Shown: piece by piece, positions 8,289-24,448 of the stretch
Layout: every line of letters begins with the position of its first letter
Numbering within the stretch: position 1 is the first letter of the stretch
NCBI RefSeq assembly: GCF_003696345.1
Contig: NZ_RFLX01000001.1
Location: forward strand, 310,001 to 374,000
Length of the DNA stretch: 64,000 nucleotides
Direction of reading: 5' to 3'
Origin: Teichococcus wenyumeiae
Lineage (GTDB): Bacteria; Pseudomonadota; Alphaproteobacteria; Acetobacterales; Acetobacteraceae
The notes under the pieces: generated by a model
The model's database searches: none
What the model saw: the letters and a program-made list of their open reading frames with translations, nothing else
Told to the model about the DNA's origin: nothing
Program-made: the position numbers and the translations under genes

Positions 8289-9749
8289 ATGGACCGAGCG
8301 GCCTATACCGCGCGCAAGAGCATCCCGGACATCATCGCCTCAGCCGATGCCGGCGAGGTCGGGCTGCGGAAGGCGCTGGGCCCCTTCAGCATCACCGCCA
8401 TCGGCATCGGCGCCATCATCGGCGCCGGCATCTTCGTGCTGACCGGCACGGCCGCCGCGCAATATGCCGGGCCGGCGCTGGTGCTGTCCTTCATCCTCGG
8501 CGGCATTGCCTGCGCCTTTGTCGGCCTCTGTTATGCCGAGCTGGCGGCGATGATCCCGGTCAGCGGCAGCGCCTATACCTACACCTACGCCACGATGGGC
8601 GAGCTGATGGCCTGGATCATCGGCTGGGACCTGATCCTGGAATATGCCATGGGCGCCGCCACCGTCGCCGTGGGCTGGTCCGGCTATGTCACCAGCCTGC
8701 TGGCCAGCTTCGGGCTGTACCTGCCGCCGAGGCTGACCGAGGCCACCGGCAGCATCGTGGAACTGGCCGATGGCTCACGCGTCGCCGCGCTGTTTAACCT
8801 GCCGGCGGCGCTGATCGTGCTGGTGCTGACCGGGTTGCTGATCCGGGGCACGCAGGAATCGACACGGCTGAACAACATCATGGTGGCGGTGAAGCTTGCC
8901 ATCGTGGTCATCTTCATCCTGGTCGGCGCTGCCCATGTCACCCCGGCCAACTGGCATCCCTTTCTGCCGGAGAATACCGGCGAATTCGGCCATTACGGCT
9001 GGAGCGGCGTGCTGCGCGGCGCCGGTGTGGTCTTCTTCGCCTTTATCGGCTTCGACGCCATCTCGACCGCGGCGCAGGAAGCCAAGTCGCCGCAACGGGA
9101 CCTGCCCATCGGCATCATCGCCTCCCTGACCATCTGCACCCTGCTTTACGTGATGGTGGCGGGCGTGCTCACCGGGCTGGTGCCCTACCCCACCCTGAAC
9201 GTGGCCGATCCCATCGCCAGGGGCACGGATGCCATCGGCCTGCCCTGGCTTTCCGGCCTCATCAAGATCGGCGCCATCGCCGGTCTCACCACGGTGATCC
9301 TGGTGCTGCTTTATGGCCAGAGCCGCATCTTCCTGACCATCTCGCGGGACGGGCTGCTGCCGCCGGTCTTTTCCCACCTGCACCCGCGCCGCCACACGCC
9401 GTGGATCAGCCAGATAATGGTGGGCGGCACCGTCGCCCTCATCGCCGCCGTGCTGCCCATCGGCATCCTGGGCGAGATGGTGAGCATCGGCACCCTCTTC
9501 GCCTTTGTGCTGGTCTGCAGCGCGGTGCTCTACCTGCGCCGGCGGGAACCCGGCATGGCCCGCCCCTTCCGCGCGCCGGGCGCCCCGGTGGTGCCGGTGC
9601 TGGGCATCGCCTTCAGCCTGCTGCTGATGGTCGGGCTGCCCTTCGACACCTGGCTGCGGCTGATCATCTGGATGGCCATGGGCTGCGGTGTTTACTTCCT
9701 CTACGGGCGCCACCACTCCCGGCTGCGGCACGGCAGCGGGGCGCGGTGA
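8289..9749 (+). CDS. APC-superfamily amino acid permease
   Basis: A 486-residue integral membrane transporter of the cationic-amino-acid-transporter-like APC group. The TM1 signature IGIGAIIGAGIFVLTG lies at about residues 38-53, followed by CYAELAAMIPVSGSAYTYTYATMGE in TM3, and about 12 hydrophobic segments in all. The ATG at 8289 has AGGAAAG six bases upstream; a TTG immediately before it is not needed. A 30-residue polar N-terminus precedes TM1. The gene is separated from the monooxygenase by 92 bases and converges on a small gene, so it is probably transcribed alone. The substrate is not predictable beyond amino acids or amines. Confidence 0.92.
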   Translation: MDRAAYTARKSIPDIIASADAGEVGLRKALGPFSITAIGIGAIIGAGIFVLTGTAAAQYAGPALVLSFILGGIACAFVGLCYAELAAMIPVSGSAYTYTYATMGELMAWIIGWDLILEYAMGAATVAVGWSGYVTSLLASFGLYLPPRLTEATGSIVELADGSRVAALFNLPAALIVLVLTGLLIRGTQESTRLNNIMVAVKLAIVVIFILVGAAHVTPANWHPFLPENTGEFGHYGWSGVLRGAGVVFFAFIGFDAISTAAQEAKSPQRDLPIGIIASLTICTLLYVMVAGVLTGLVPYPTLNVADPIARGTDAIGLPWLSGLIKIGAIAGLTTVILVLLYGQSRIFLTISRDGLLPPVFSHLHPRRHTPWISQIMVGGTVALIAAVLPIGILGEMVSIGTLFAFVLVCSAVLYLRRREPGMARPFRAPGAPVVPVLGIAFSLLLMVGLPFDTWLRLIIWMAMGCGVYFLYGRHHSRLRHGSGAR

Positions 9750-9762
9750 CGCCCGGCGGCCG

Positions 9763-9948
9763 TCAGGGCTTTCCGGCGCCGGGCTTGTCCTTGGCGGGCG
9801 GCTCGCCGGTCCATTCATCGGTGATCAGGGCCTGCGCCTCGCTCACCTTGTCCAGCTCGGGCTTCTCGGGCGGCCGGGGGATATAGCCTTCGGAGGCCTT
9901 CTCGGCGGGGAAACGGGCCTTGGGCCCTTCCGGTGCATGCGCGGTCAT
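9763..9948 (-). CDS. Small hypothetical protein, 61 aa
   Basis: A short, proline- and lysine-rich, apparently disordered protein with no membrane segment. I do not recognise a family. It was accepted because AAAGGAG lies five bases before the ATG at 9948 and because its codon choice matches its neighbours. The open frame extends further upstream, but that extension is arginine/glycine-rich and unlikely to be coding. It is downstream of the glutamine-amidotransferase-like gene on the same strand and may be cotranscribed with it, although a GC-rich hairpin separates them. Confidence 0.6.
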   Translation of the reverse strand: MTAHAPEGPKARFPAEKASEGYIPRPPEKPELDKVSEAQALITDEWTGEPPAKDKPGAGKP

Positions 9949-9979
9949 CTGCGCTCCTTTCGCTGCCTGTGACCCTGAA

Positions 9980-10006
9980 GGAACGCCCGGGCGGCGGCGG
10001 CGTTCC
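9980..10006 (-). terminator. GC-rich hairpin between two minus-strand genes
   Basis: Perfect 8-base arms GGAACGCC and GGCGTTCC flank an 11-base loop just after the amidotransferase-like gene. There is no T-run on the minus-strand side, so it may be an attenuator or processing site rather than a true intrinsic terminator. Confidence 0.3.
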
Positions 10007-10017
10007 ACGCCGGGCGC

Positions 10018-10701
10018 TCAGGCCGGCGCGGGCAGCGCGACGCCGCAGCGGCGCAGCACCTCATCCAGCAGCGCCTCCCGCGCCGGGGCATGGGATGCCT
10101 CCCGCGCCTGGGTCAGGGCCAACTCGGCGGCGGTATCCACCCCGCGCAGCCGCTCCGGCGGCGTCATGCCGATCCAGTTGGCGATGCAGCCGCCATGCGC
10201 CTCCGGGTGGAACTGCAGGCCAACCGCGCGGCGGATGGCGAAGGCCTGCACCGTGTCGCCGGCGCGCGCCAGCACCTCGGCCTGCGGCGGCAGGCGGACA
10301 TGGTCGCCATGCCAGCGCAGCCAGGGGCCACGCCAGGCAGGGTCGGCGCCGGCGCCGGCCTCGATCTCGCCCCAGCCCGCATGCAGCGTCCCTGTGGGCT
10401 CGACGTTGCCGCCGATGGCGGCGGCCAGCAGCTGCGCGCCGAAGCAGATGCCCAGCACCGGCCGCCCCGCCGCCACCGCCGCGGCCAGATAGCCCACCTG
10501 CCAGCGGATCCAGTCATCCCCGTCATAGACGGCCTTGGGCGAGCCCAGGCTGACCAGGAAATCCGCCCCATCCAGTGCCTCCCGGTGCACCGCCAGGCCG
10601 GGGCCGGGCAGTACCTCCAGCCGGGCGCCGCGCCGCTCCAGCGCCGTGCCCAGCAGGCCGACGGGGGCCAGGGGCGAATTCTCGACAATGGCGACGCGCA
10701 T
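10018..10701 (-). CDS. Class I glutamine amidotransferase-like protein
   Basis: A 227-residue stand-alone GATase1 domain. The nucleophile elbow GICFGAQLLA and the His-Glu part of the triad in GLQFHPEA are intact, so amidase chemistry is possible. The fold resembles GMP synthase amidotransferase-like proteins, which may act on gamma-glutamyl compounds or other amides. The ATG at 10701 opens the first beta strand (RVAIVENS) and has AGGAG upstream. The seven residues before it in the open frame are not needed. No synthetase partner is adjacent. It is divergent from the H-NOX gene with a 150-base gap. The substrate is unknown. Confidence 0.82.
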   Translation of the reverse strand: MRVAIVENSPLAPVGLLGTALERRGARLEVLPGPGLAVHREALDGADFLVSLGSPKAVYDGDDWIRWQVGYLAAAVAAGRPVLGICFGAQLLAAAIGGNVEPTGTLHAGWGEIEAGAGADPAWRGPWLRWHGDHVRLPPQAEVLARAGDTVQAFAIRRAVGLQFHPEAHGGCIANWIGMTPPERLRGVDTAAELALTQAREASHAPAREALLDEVLRRCGVALPAPA

Positions 10702-10852
10702 GGGCCCGCTGCTCCTGCTCACCTGCCTGTCCTATCGCGCCGGGCCGCCCGCCGTCCATGTGAAGGCCGCCGCCGCGCCCGGGCGTGGCGGCACATTAAC
10801 GCCGGCTTCACGCCGCCCCGTCATCCTGCATCCTTTCCGGAGGATGGTGGCC

Positions 10853-11407
10853 ATGAAGGGACGTGTCTTCACCGAGTTCTTCGCGCATGTGGAGGCCTGC
10901 CACGGCGCCGACATGGTGGACGACATCATCGAGGCCGCGCGGCTGCCGCATCACGGCGCCTATACCAGCACCGGCAGCTACCCCTTCCAGGAGATGGTCT
11001 CGCTGGTCACGGCCCTGACCGAGGCCACGGGGCAGCCCCTGCCGGTGGTGCTGGAAGCCTTCGGCACCCATTGCTTCGAAAGCTGGGTCGGATATGCGCC
11101 GCAGTATTTCGCCACCAGCCGCAGCCTCTTCGACGTGCTGGAAGGCATCGACCAGTTCCACGAGACCGAGGTGCGCAAGCTCTACCCCGATGCCGAGCTG
11201 CCTTCCTTTGTGCCGGAGCGGCGGGACGGGCGCACCCTGGTGCTGGGCTACCGCAGCTGCAAGCCGCTGGCGCCGCTGGCCCTGGGCGTGATCCGCGGCG
11301 CCGCCGCGCATCTCAGCCAGCCGGTGGCGCTGCGCTGCGAGCCCGCCGAGGATGCGCGCGGCCCTTACACGCGCATCCATGTCGAACTGCTGCGGCCCGC
11401 CGGATGA
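10853..11407 (+). CDS. H-NOX (heme nitric oxide/oxygen binding) sensor protein
   Basis: A 184-residue stand-alone H-NOX domain starting with the typical MKG. The predicted proximal heme ligand is H103 in GIDQFHETEVRKLYP, with the conserved proline in LPSF (P117) nearby. The heme-propionate motif YxSxR appears as Y133-R-S135-C-K137, so lysine replaces the usual arginine. The start at 10853 has GGAGG nine bases upstream; the in-frame ATG at 10844 would add three residues. The gene ends in an ATGA overlap with a GGDEF-EAL gene, the classic pairing in which H-NOX controls c-di-GMP turnover in response to NO. The ligand is presumed to be NO and was not determined here. Confidence 0.9.
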   Translation: MKGRVFTEFFAHVEACHGADMVDDIIEAARLPHHGAYTSTGSYPFQEMVSLVTALTEATGQPLPVVLEAFGTHCFESWVGYAPQYFATSRSLFDVLEGIDQFHETEVRKLYPDAELPSFVPERRDGRTLVLGYRSCKPLAPLALGVIRGAAAHLSQPVALRCEPAEDARGPYTRIHVELLRPAG

Positions 11408-12927
11408 GCCTGGATGCCGGATTGTCTCCCACCGCCCTGCTGGACCGCGTCCGCCGGCTGGAGCGGCGGCTGCTGCGCCAGAACAGCGCCCGCGAGCAGG
11501 CCGAGCGGCTGCTGGAGCAAAAGAGCCTCGAACTTTACGAGGTGAACCGCAGCCTCATCCAGCTCAATGCGAGCCTGGAGCAAAGGGTGGAGGAGCGCAC
11601 GCGGGAGCTGGAGCGCGAAAGGCAGCGGGCGGAGGAGCAGGCGCATCGCGATTCCCTGACCGGCCTGCCCAACCGGCTGATGTTCCGCAAGCACATGCGG
11701 CATGCCCTATCGCAGGCCGCGGCAGGCTCGCGTGTCGGCGTGCTGTATCTGGACCTGGATGGCTTCAAGCATGTCAATGACACGCTTGGCCACCCGGTGG
11801 GCGACGACCTGCTGCGCGCCGTGGCGCGGCGCCTGCTGCGCGACACGCGGCAGGCGGATCTGGTGGCCCGGCTGGGCGGCGATGAATTCGCCCTTGTGCA
11901 GATGAACCTGCCGCAGCCGGAAGCCGGCGGCGCGCTGGCCGAGTGGCTGATCCGCGCCATCCAGGAACCCTTCACGATCGGCCCGCACCAGATCCTGGTC
12001 GGCACCAGCATCGGCTTCGCCACGGCCGATGCGGCGGGGGCCGATGCCGATGCGCTGCTGCGCGATGCCGATATCGCCCTTTATGCCGCCAAGGCGGCCG
12101 GGCGCGGCACCTGGCGCGCCTTCCGGCCCGACATGGATGCGCGGATGCAGGCGCGGCGGCAGCTGGAGACCGACCTGCGCTGCGCCATGGCGGCGCGGCA
12201 GTTCGAGGTCTTCTACCAGCCGCTGCTGCAGGCCGGCAGCGGGGAGCTGGCGGGTTTTGAGGCGCTGCTGCGATGGAACCATCCGGAGCGCGGCCGCGTG
12301 CCGCCGGCCGAATTCATCCCGCTGGCGGGGGAGATCGGGCTGATCCGGCCATTGGGCGCCTGGGTGCTGCGCAAGGCCTGCCAGGATGCGGCGCAATGGC
12401 CGGTGCCGCTGAAGATCGCGGTGAACCTGTCCCCCGTGCAGTTCACCAGGGGGCAACTGGTGGCGGAGGTGGAGGAGGCGCTCGCGACCTCCCGCCTGGC
12501 TCCCGACAGGCTGGAGCTGGAGATCACCGAATCCCTGCTGCTGCGCAACAGCGATGCGACGCTGGAGATCCTGCACCGGCTGCGCGCCCTGGGCGTGCAG
12601 ATCTCCATGGATGATTTCGGCACCGGCTATTCATCGCTCAGCTACCTGCACCGCTTTCCCTTCGACAAGATCAAGATCGACCAATCCTTCATCCGCACCC
12701 TGGCGGAAGGCAAAGGCAGCCTGGAGATCATCCGCGCCGTGGTCGGCCTCGGCCGGGCGCTGAGCATGAAGGTGCTGGCCGAGGGTGTGGAAACGCCGGA
12801 ACAGCTCGCGACGCTGCGGGCCGAGGGCTGCGACGAGGTGCAGGGCTATCTCTTCAGCCAGCCGGCTTCCTTGCAGGAGACCTGGCGCACCATCGCCCTG
12901 AACGGCAGCCGCCGGGCGCGGGCCTGA
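11404..12927 (+). CDS. GGDEF-EAL c-di-GMP enzyme, H-NOX partner
   Basis: A 507-residue cytoplasmic protein. Residues about 12-80 form a long coiled coil (LERRLLRQNSAREQAERLL onward). A GGDEF domain follows with G158-G159-D160-E161-F162 intact and an upstream RxxD product-inhibition site (RQAD). The EAL domain has E286-A-L, NLSPVQF, ITESLL, DDFGTGYSSL, IKIDQSF and EGVET, so both activities look possible. There is no PAS or membrane segment, so sensing must come from the overlapping H-NOX gene product, probably through the coiled coil. Related H-NOX-linked diguanylate cyclase/phosphodiesterases respond to NO. Which activity dominates here cannot be told from sequence. Confidence 0.93.
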   Translation: MSLDAGLSPTALLDRVRRLERRLLRQNSAREQAERLLEQKSLELYEVNRSLIQLNASLEQRVEERTRELERERQRAEEQAHRDSLTGLPNRLMFRKHMRHALSQAAAGSRVGVLYLDLDGFKHVNDTLGHPVGDDLLRAVARRLLRDTRQADLVARLGGDEFALVQMNLPQPEAGGALAEWLIRAIQEPFTIGPHQILVGTSIGFATADAAGADADALLRDADIALYAAKAAGRGTWRAFRPDMDARMQARRQLETDLRCAMAARQFEVFYQPLLQAGSGELAGFEALLRWNHPERGRVPPAEFIPLAGEIGLIRPLGAWVLRKACQDAAQWPVPLKIAVNLSPVQFTRGQLVAEVEEALATSRLAPDRLELEITESLLLRNSDATLEILHRLRALGVQISMDDFGTGYSSLSYLHRFPFDKIKIDQSFIRTLAEGKGSLEIIRAVVGLGRALSMKVLAEGVETPEQLATLRAEGCDEVQGYLFSQPASLQETWRTIALNGSRRARA

Positions 12928-12984
12928 CAGCGCCGGGCGCGCTGCCGAATTCTTCTTCGTCAAACACGGGAAAAGCAAAACAGA

Positions 12985-13018
12985 CCGCGCGCCACCGGAT
13001 GGTCCCGGCGGCGCGCGG
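12985..13018 (-). terminator. Intrinsic terminator of the type I secretion operon
   Basis: On the minus strand, just after the stop of the giant gene, 9-base perfect arms GGCGCGCGG and CCGCGCGCC enclose a 16-base loop. They are followed by TCTGTTTTGCTTTTCC, a T-rich tail. It also lies between convergent genes and may insulate the GGDEF-EAL transcript. Confidence 0.65.
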
Positions 13019-13023
13019 CGGCC

Positions 13024-20916
<7,893 letters not shown>

Positions 20917-20930
20917 GAGAGGATACCTTT

Positions 20931-22301
20931 TCAGCGCTCGTGAAAGGACGCTGCCATCGCCGAGTAGATCGGCTTCAGCAGGTACTGCAGCACCGTTTTG
21001 GTACCCGTGGTGATGTCCGCCTGGATCGTCATGCCAGCCGTCAGCCGCGCATGCCGCGCGTCATGGCCGACATGCTGCTGCTCCAGCGCGATGCGCGCGC
21101 GGTAATGCGGCTGCCGCTGCTCGTCGGGGAAGGTGCCGGCGGAGATCCGCTCCACCCGCCCGGCGACAGAGCCGAAGCGCGCGTAATCGAAGGCCTCGAT
21201 CTTCACATGCACCGGCTGCCCCAGCGCGATGAAGCCGATGTCGCGCGGCGCCAGCCGCACATCCGCCACCAGCGCGGCGTCCAGCGGCATGATCTCGCCC
21301 ACCAGCATGCCCGGCTGCAGCACGGTGCCGGGGCGATGCACCGCCAGGCCGCGCAGGATGCCGCCGATCGGCGCGCGCAGCAGCATGCGCTCCGCCCGCT
21401 CCTCCAGCCGCCGCGCGGCCTCGGCGGTTTCCGCGATCTCCAGCGCCACGCGGGCAGCTTCCTGCCGCGCCTCGTCGGCAGCGGCGGAGTGCATCTCGGC
21501 GACGCGGGCTTCCGCCTCGGCCAGGGCGCGCTGCGCGGCGGCATGCTGGCCGCGCAGCCGGTCACGCTCGGCACTGGCGCCCATCAGCAGCCGCCGCGCC
21601 TCCAGCACCGCCAGGCGGGTCGTCAGGCCGCTCCGCGCCAAGTCCTCGCGCGTTTCCAGCTCGCGCGCATGCAGCGCCACCTGCAGCTCCAGCGCCGCCG
21701 CCTGCCCGGCCAGGGTGGCGAGATCGCTGCGCCGCTGCGCCACCTGCTCCAGCAGCACGGTACGGCGGTCCGCCAGGGCGCGCAGCTTGGCTTCCAGCGC
21801 CGCGCGCTGCGGCAGCAGGAAGGTGCCCTCGGGCAGCGGCGGCATGCCCCAGGCATGGCCCTCGGCGGCGGCGGCCAGGCGCTGGGCCTGCAATCGCAGG
21901 GATTCCAGGCGCAGCCTCGCCTGTTCCAGTTCCGCCCGCACCGCCACGTCGTTCAGGCGCAGCAGCGGCTGGCCGGCTTCCACCGTCTCGCCTTCCCGCA
22001 CCAGCACCTCGGCGACAATGCCGCCTTCCAGGTGCTGCACCGGCGCGGGCGAGGCCATGGGCACGAGGTCGCCGCGCCCCACGGCCACTTCCGGCACGCG
22101 CGTGACGGCGGCCCAGCCCAGCGCCACGGCCACCAGCAGCGCGGCGCCCAGCACCACGGCGCGTTCCAGCCCCTGGACGCGCACTTCCTCCAGCGCCAGC
22201 ACATGGCTGTCGGGACGTGGGCGGCGGCTGGCGCGGGGCAGCAGCGGTGGCAGGGGCAGGGCGGCGGGGACGGATTCAGGCGGGGGGGAGAGCGGCATCA
22301 T
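20931..22301 (-). CDS. HlyD-family periplasmic adaptor of the type I secretion system
   Basis: A 456-residue membrane-fusion protein. A proline-rich cytoplasmic N-terminus is followed by one membrane segment (about residues 48-68), the first half of the biotinyl-lipoyl domain ([31 protein letters not shown]), a long coiled coil (about 115-300) and the second half-domain with [21 protein letters not shown]. The C-terminus has the HlyD signature region ([26 protein letters not shown]). It bridges the ABC exporter and a TolC-like outer membrane channel; no TolC gene lies in the window. It overlaps the upstream ABC gene by four bases. The call is firm. Confidence 0.95.
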   Translation of the reverse strand: MMPLSPPPESVPAALPLPPLLPRASRRPRPDSHVLALEEVRVQGLERAVVLGAALLVAVALGWAAVTRVPEVAVGRGDLVPMASPAPVQHLEGGIVAEVLVREGETVEAGQPLLRLNDVAVRAELEQARLRLESLRLQAQRLAAAAEGHAWGMPPLPEGTFLLPQRAALEAKLRALADRRTVLLEQVAQRRSDLATLAGQAAALELQVALHARELETREDLARSGLTTRLAVLEARRLLMGASAERDRLRGQHAAAQRALAEAEARVAEMHSAAADEARQEAARVALEIAETAEAARRLEERAERMLLRAPIGGILRGLAVHRPGTVLQPGMLVGEIMPLDAALVADVRLAPRDIGFIALGQPVHVKIEAFDYARFGSVAGRVERISAGTFPDEQRQPHYRARIALEQQHVGHDARHARLTAGMTIQADITTGTKTVLQYLLKPIYSAMAASFHER

Positions 22302-24448
22302 CCGGCTCCTCGCGGGGTGAAGACCGGGGCGCGCGTGACGCGCGGCGGGCTCAGCGGAATGGGGGTGGCCTGCTCCACCTCCTCCACCTGCCCGTCGCGC
22401 AGGCGCAGCACACGGTCGGCCAGCCGCATGTGGCTGGGGCGGTGGGTGGCCATCAGGATGGTGCAGCGGCCGCGGCGGGCCGCGATGACATCGGTGAAGG
22501 CCTTGGCGCAGACATCGTCGAGGCCCGCCACCGGCTCATCCAGCAGCAGGATCGGCGCATCGCGCAGCAGGGCGCCGGCCAAGGCGATGCGCAGCAGGAT
22601 GGAGCGCGGCAGATGGCCGCTGTGGTTGTCGCCGACGCGGGTGTCGAAACCCTCCGGCAGCGTCTCGATCGCCTCCAGCACCCCGACCTCGGCGGCGGCG
22701 CGGCGCAGTTCGGCATCCGAGGCGGTGGGATGCGCCAGCCGCAGGTTCTGCGCCACCGTGCCGTAAAGCAGCTCCGGCCTTTGCGGCACCCAGCCGATGC
22801 TGCGGCGGAGCACGGCGGGGTCGAAGGCGCGCACGTCATGCCCGTCGATCCGCACCACGCCGCCCTGCGGCCGGTAAAGGCCCGCCACCAGCAGCAGCAG
22901 GCTGGACTTGCCCGCGCCTTCCGCGCCGATCACCGCCACCACCTCCCCCGGCCGGATGGTGAAGGAGGCGCCGGCCAGCACCGGCTCGGCCTGCTGCAGG
23001 TAGCGCAGCGTGACGCGGTGGAAGACGATGGCGCCCCGCTCCGGCGGCGCCATGCGCGCTTCCAGCAGGCTGGGGCGTTCGCTCTCCAGCGTCATCAGCC
23101 CATCCACCTGGCGGATCGAGGCCTGGGTCTGCTCCCAGCGGGAGAGCATGGCGAAGCCGGTCTGCAAGGGCCCCAGCACGCGCCAGATCAGCATCATGCC
23201 GGCGATCAGCGCGCCCGCGCTCATGGCGCCGGAGAACACCGCCAGCACCCCCGTCACCGCCGCCGCGAGGCCGGAGAGCGTCACCAGCGCCTGGCTGGCC
23301 ACCAGCACGGCGCCGGAGAGGGTGCCGGCGCGGGCGGAGGCCGTGGCGGCCGTGGCGGCGGCGGCGGCGTAGCGCTCGATCCAGCGTTCCTCCGCGCCCG
23401 CGAGCTTGAGGGTGCGGACCGCCTCCAGCGCCTCCACCGCCAGGGCCTCCCGCGCCTGGGTGGCGCGCGCCGCGCCGGCAATGGCGCGGCGCAGCGCGGG
23501 GCGGGAGACCAGGAACAGCAGCGTGAAGCCCAGCACCGTGCCCAGCGGCACCAGCGCGATCCAGCCGCCGAGCGCCAGCATCAGCAGCATCACCAGCAGC
23601 GTGAAGGGCAGGTCCAGCACCGCGACGGCGAAGCTGCCCGTCAGGAATTCGCGGATGGTGGCGAAGTCGCGCAGCCGCGAGACCTGGGAGGCGGTGCCAG
23701 CGCGTTCCACCAGCGCCGTCGGCAGCGACATCAGCTGCGTGAAGACGGCGTTGGAAACCAGCCGGTCCAGCCGCTCCCCCATGCGCAGCAGGGCGCGCTG
23801 GCGGATGCCGCGGAAGCTCAGCTCCATCAGCACCGCCGCCGCCACGCCCAGGACCAGCATCGGCAGCGTGGCCAGGCTGTGGCCGGCGATGACGGTATCG
23901 AAGACCGCCATGGTGAAGGCCGGCACCGCCAGCCCCAGCAGCGCCATCAGCCCGCTGATGCCCAGCAGCGCCGGCAGGTCGCCATGGAAGCGCCGCACCA
24001 GGGTGGCGAACCAGTTCTGGCGCGGGGCGGCCTCCGCCAGCGGCACCGGCAGCAGCAGGGTGCCGCGCAGGCCTTCCGCCGCGCAGGGCGCCGCCTGGCC
24101 GGAGGCGCCGTCGAGGCGCAGCACCTGGCCCTGTTCATTGGCATAGACCACGGCGGCCGGCTGGCCGGGCGGCAGCAGGATGGCGGGCAGCAGGCGCGGG
24201 TCCAGCCGGCCGCGCCGCAGCCGCTCCAGCCGCGTCGGATAGCCCAGCACCGCCAGGGTGTTGCGCAGGTCGGTGAGGTCGATCTCCGGCTTGGCATGGG
24301 GCAGCGCCGCCAGCAGGTCGTCGGCGCCGCCGCTCCAGTCCAGCGCCCAGAGCATCGCGGTCAGGCAGCGCGCCAGATCGGAAGGCGCCAGCAGCGCCTC
24401 CGGCAAGGCCAACGGCCGGCGCGGGCGCTCGTCCCCCAGCAGGCTCAT
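22298..24448 (-). CDS. Type I secretion ABC transporter half with C39-like N-domain and abnormal signature motif
   Basis: A 716-residue exporter subunit. Residues about 1-135 look like an inactive C39-type peptidase domain: I see no Q...DCG catalytic motif, as in the HlyB C39-like domain. Five or six membrane helices follow (about 155-430), then an ATPase domain. Walker A is regular (GAEGAGKSS, near residue 511), as are Walker B with catalytic Glu (ILLLDEPVAG) and the H-loop (MATHR). The signature LSGGQ, however, is replaced by LPRSI (near residue 613). It overlaps both operon neighbours by four bases and is inferred to pair with the next ABC subunit as a heterodimer, comparable to RtxB/RtxE of the four-component MARTX secretion system. 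Confidence 0.88.
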   Translation of the reverse strand: MSLLGDERPRRPLALPEALLAPSDLARCLTAMLWALDWSGGADDLLAALPHAKPEIDLTDLRNTLAVLGYPTRLERLRRGRLDPRLLPAILLPPGQPAAVVYANEQGQVLRLDGASGQAAPCAAEGLRGTLLLPVPLAEAAPRQNWFATLVRRFHGDLPALLGISGLMALLGLAVPAFTMAVFDTVIAGHSLATLPMLVLGVAAAVLMELSFRGIRQRALLRMGERLDRLVSNAVFTQLMSLPTALVERAGTASQVSRLRDFATIREFLTGSFAVAVLDLPFTLLVMLLMLALGGWIALVPLGTVLGFTLLFLVSRPALRRAIAGAARATQAREALAVEALEAVRTLKLAGAEERWIERYAAAAATAATASARAGTLSGAVLVASQALVTLSGLAAAVTGVLAVFSGAMSAGALIAGMMLIWRVLGPLQTGFAMLSRWEQTQASIRQVDGLMTLESERPSLLEARMAPPERGAIVFHRVTLRYLQQAEPVLAGASFTIRPGEVVAVIGAEGAGKSSLLLLVAGLYRPQGGVVRIDGHDVRAFDPAVLRRSIGWVPQRPELLYGTVAQNLRLAHPTASDAELRRAAAEVGVLEAIETLPEGFDTRVGDNHSGHLPRSILLRIALAGALLRDAPILLLDEPVAGLDDVCAKAFTDVIAARRGRCTILMATHRPSHMRLADRVLRLRDGQVEEVEQATPIPLSPPRVTRAPVFTPRGAG

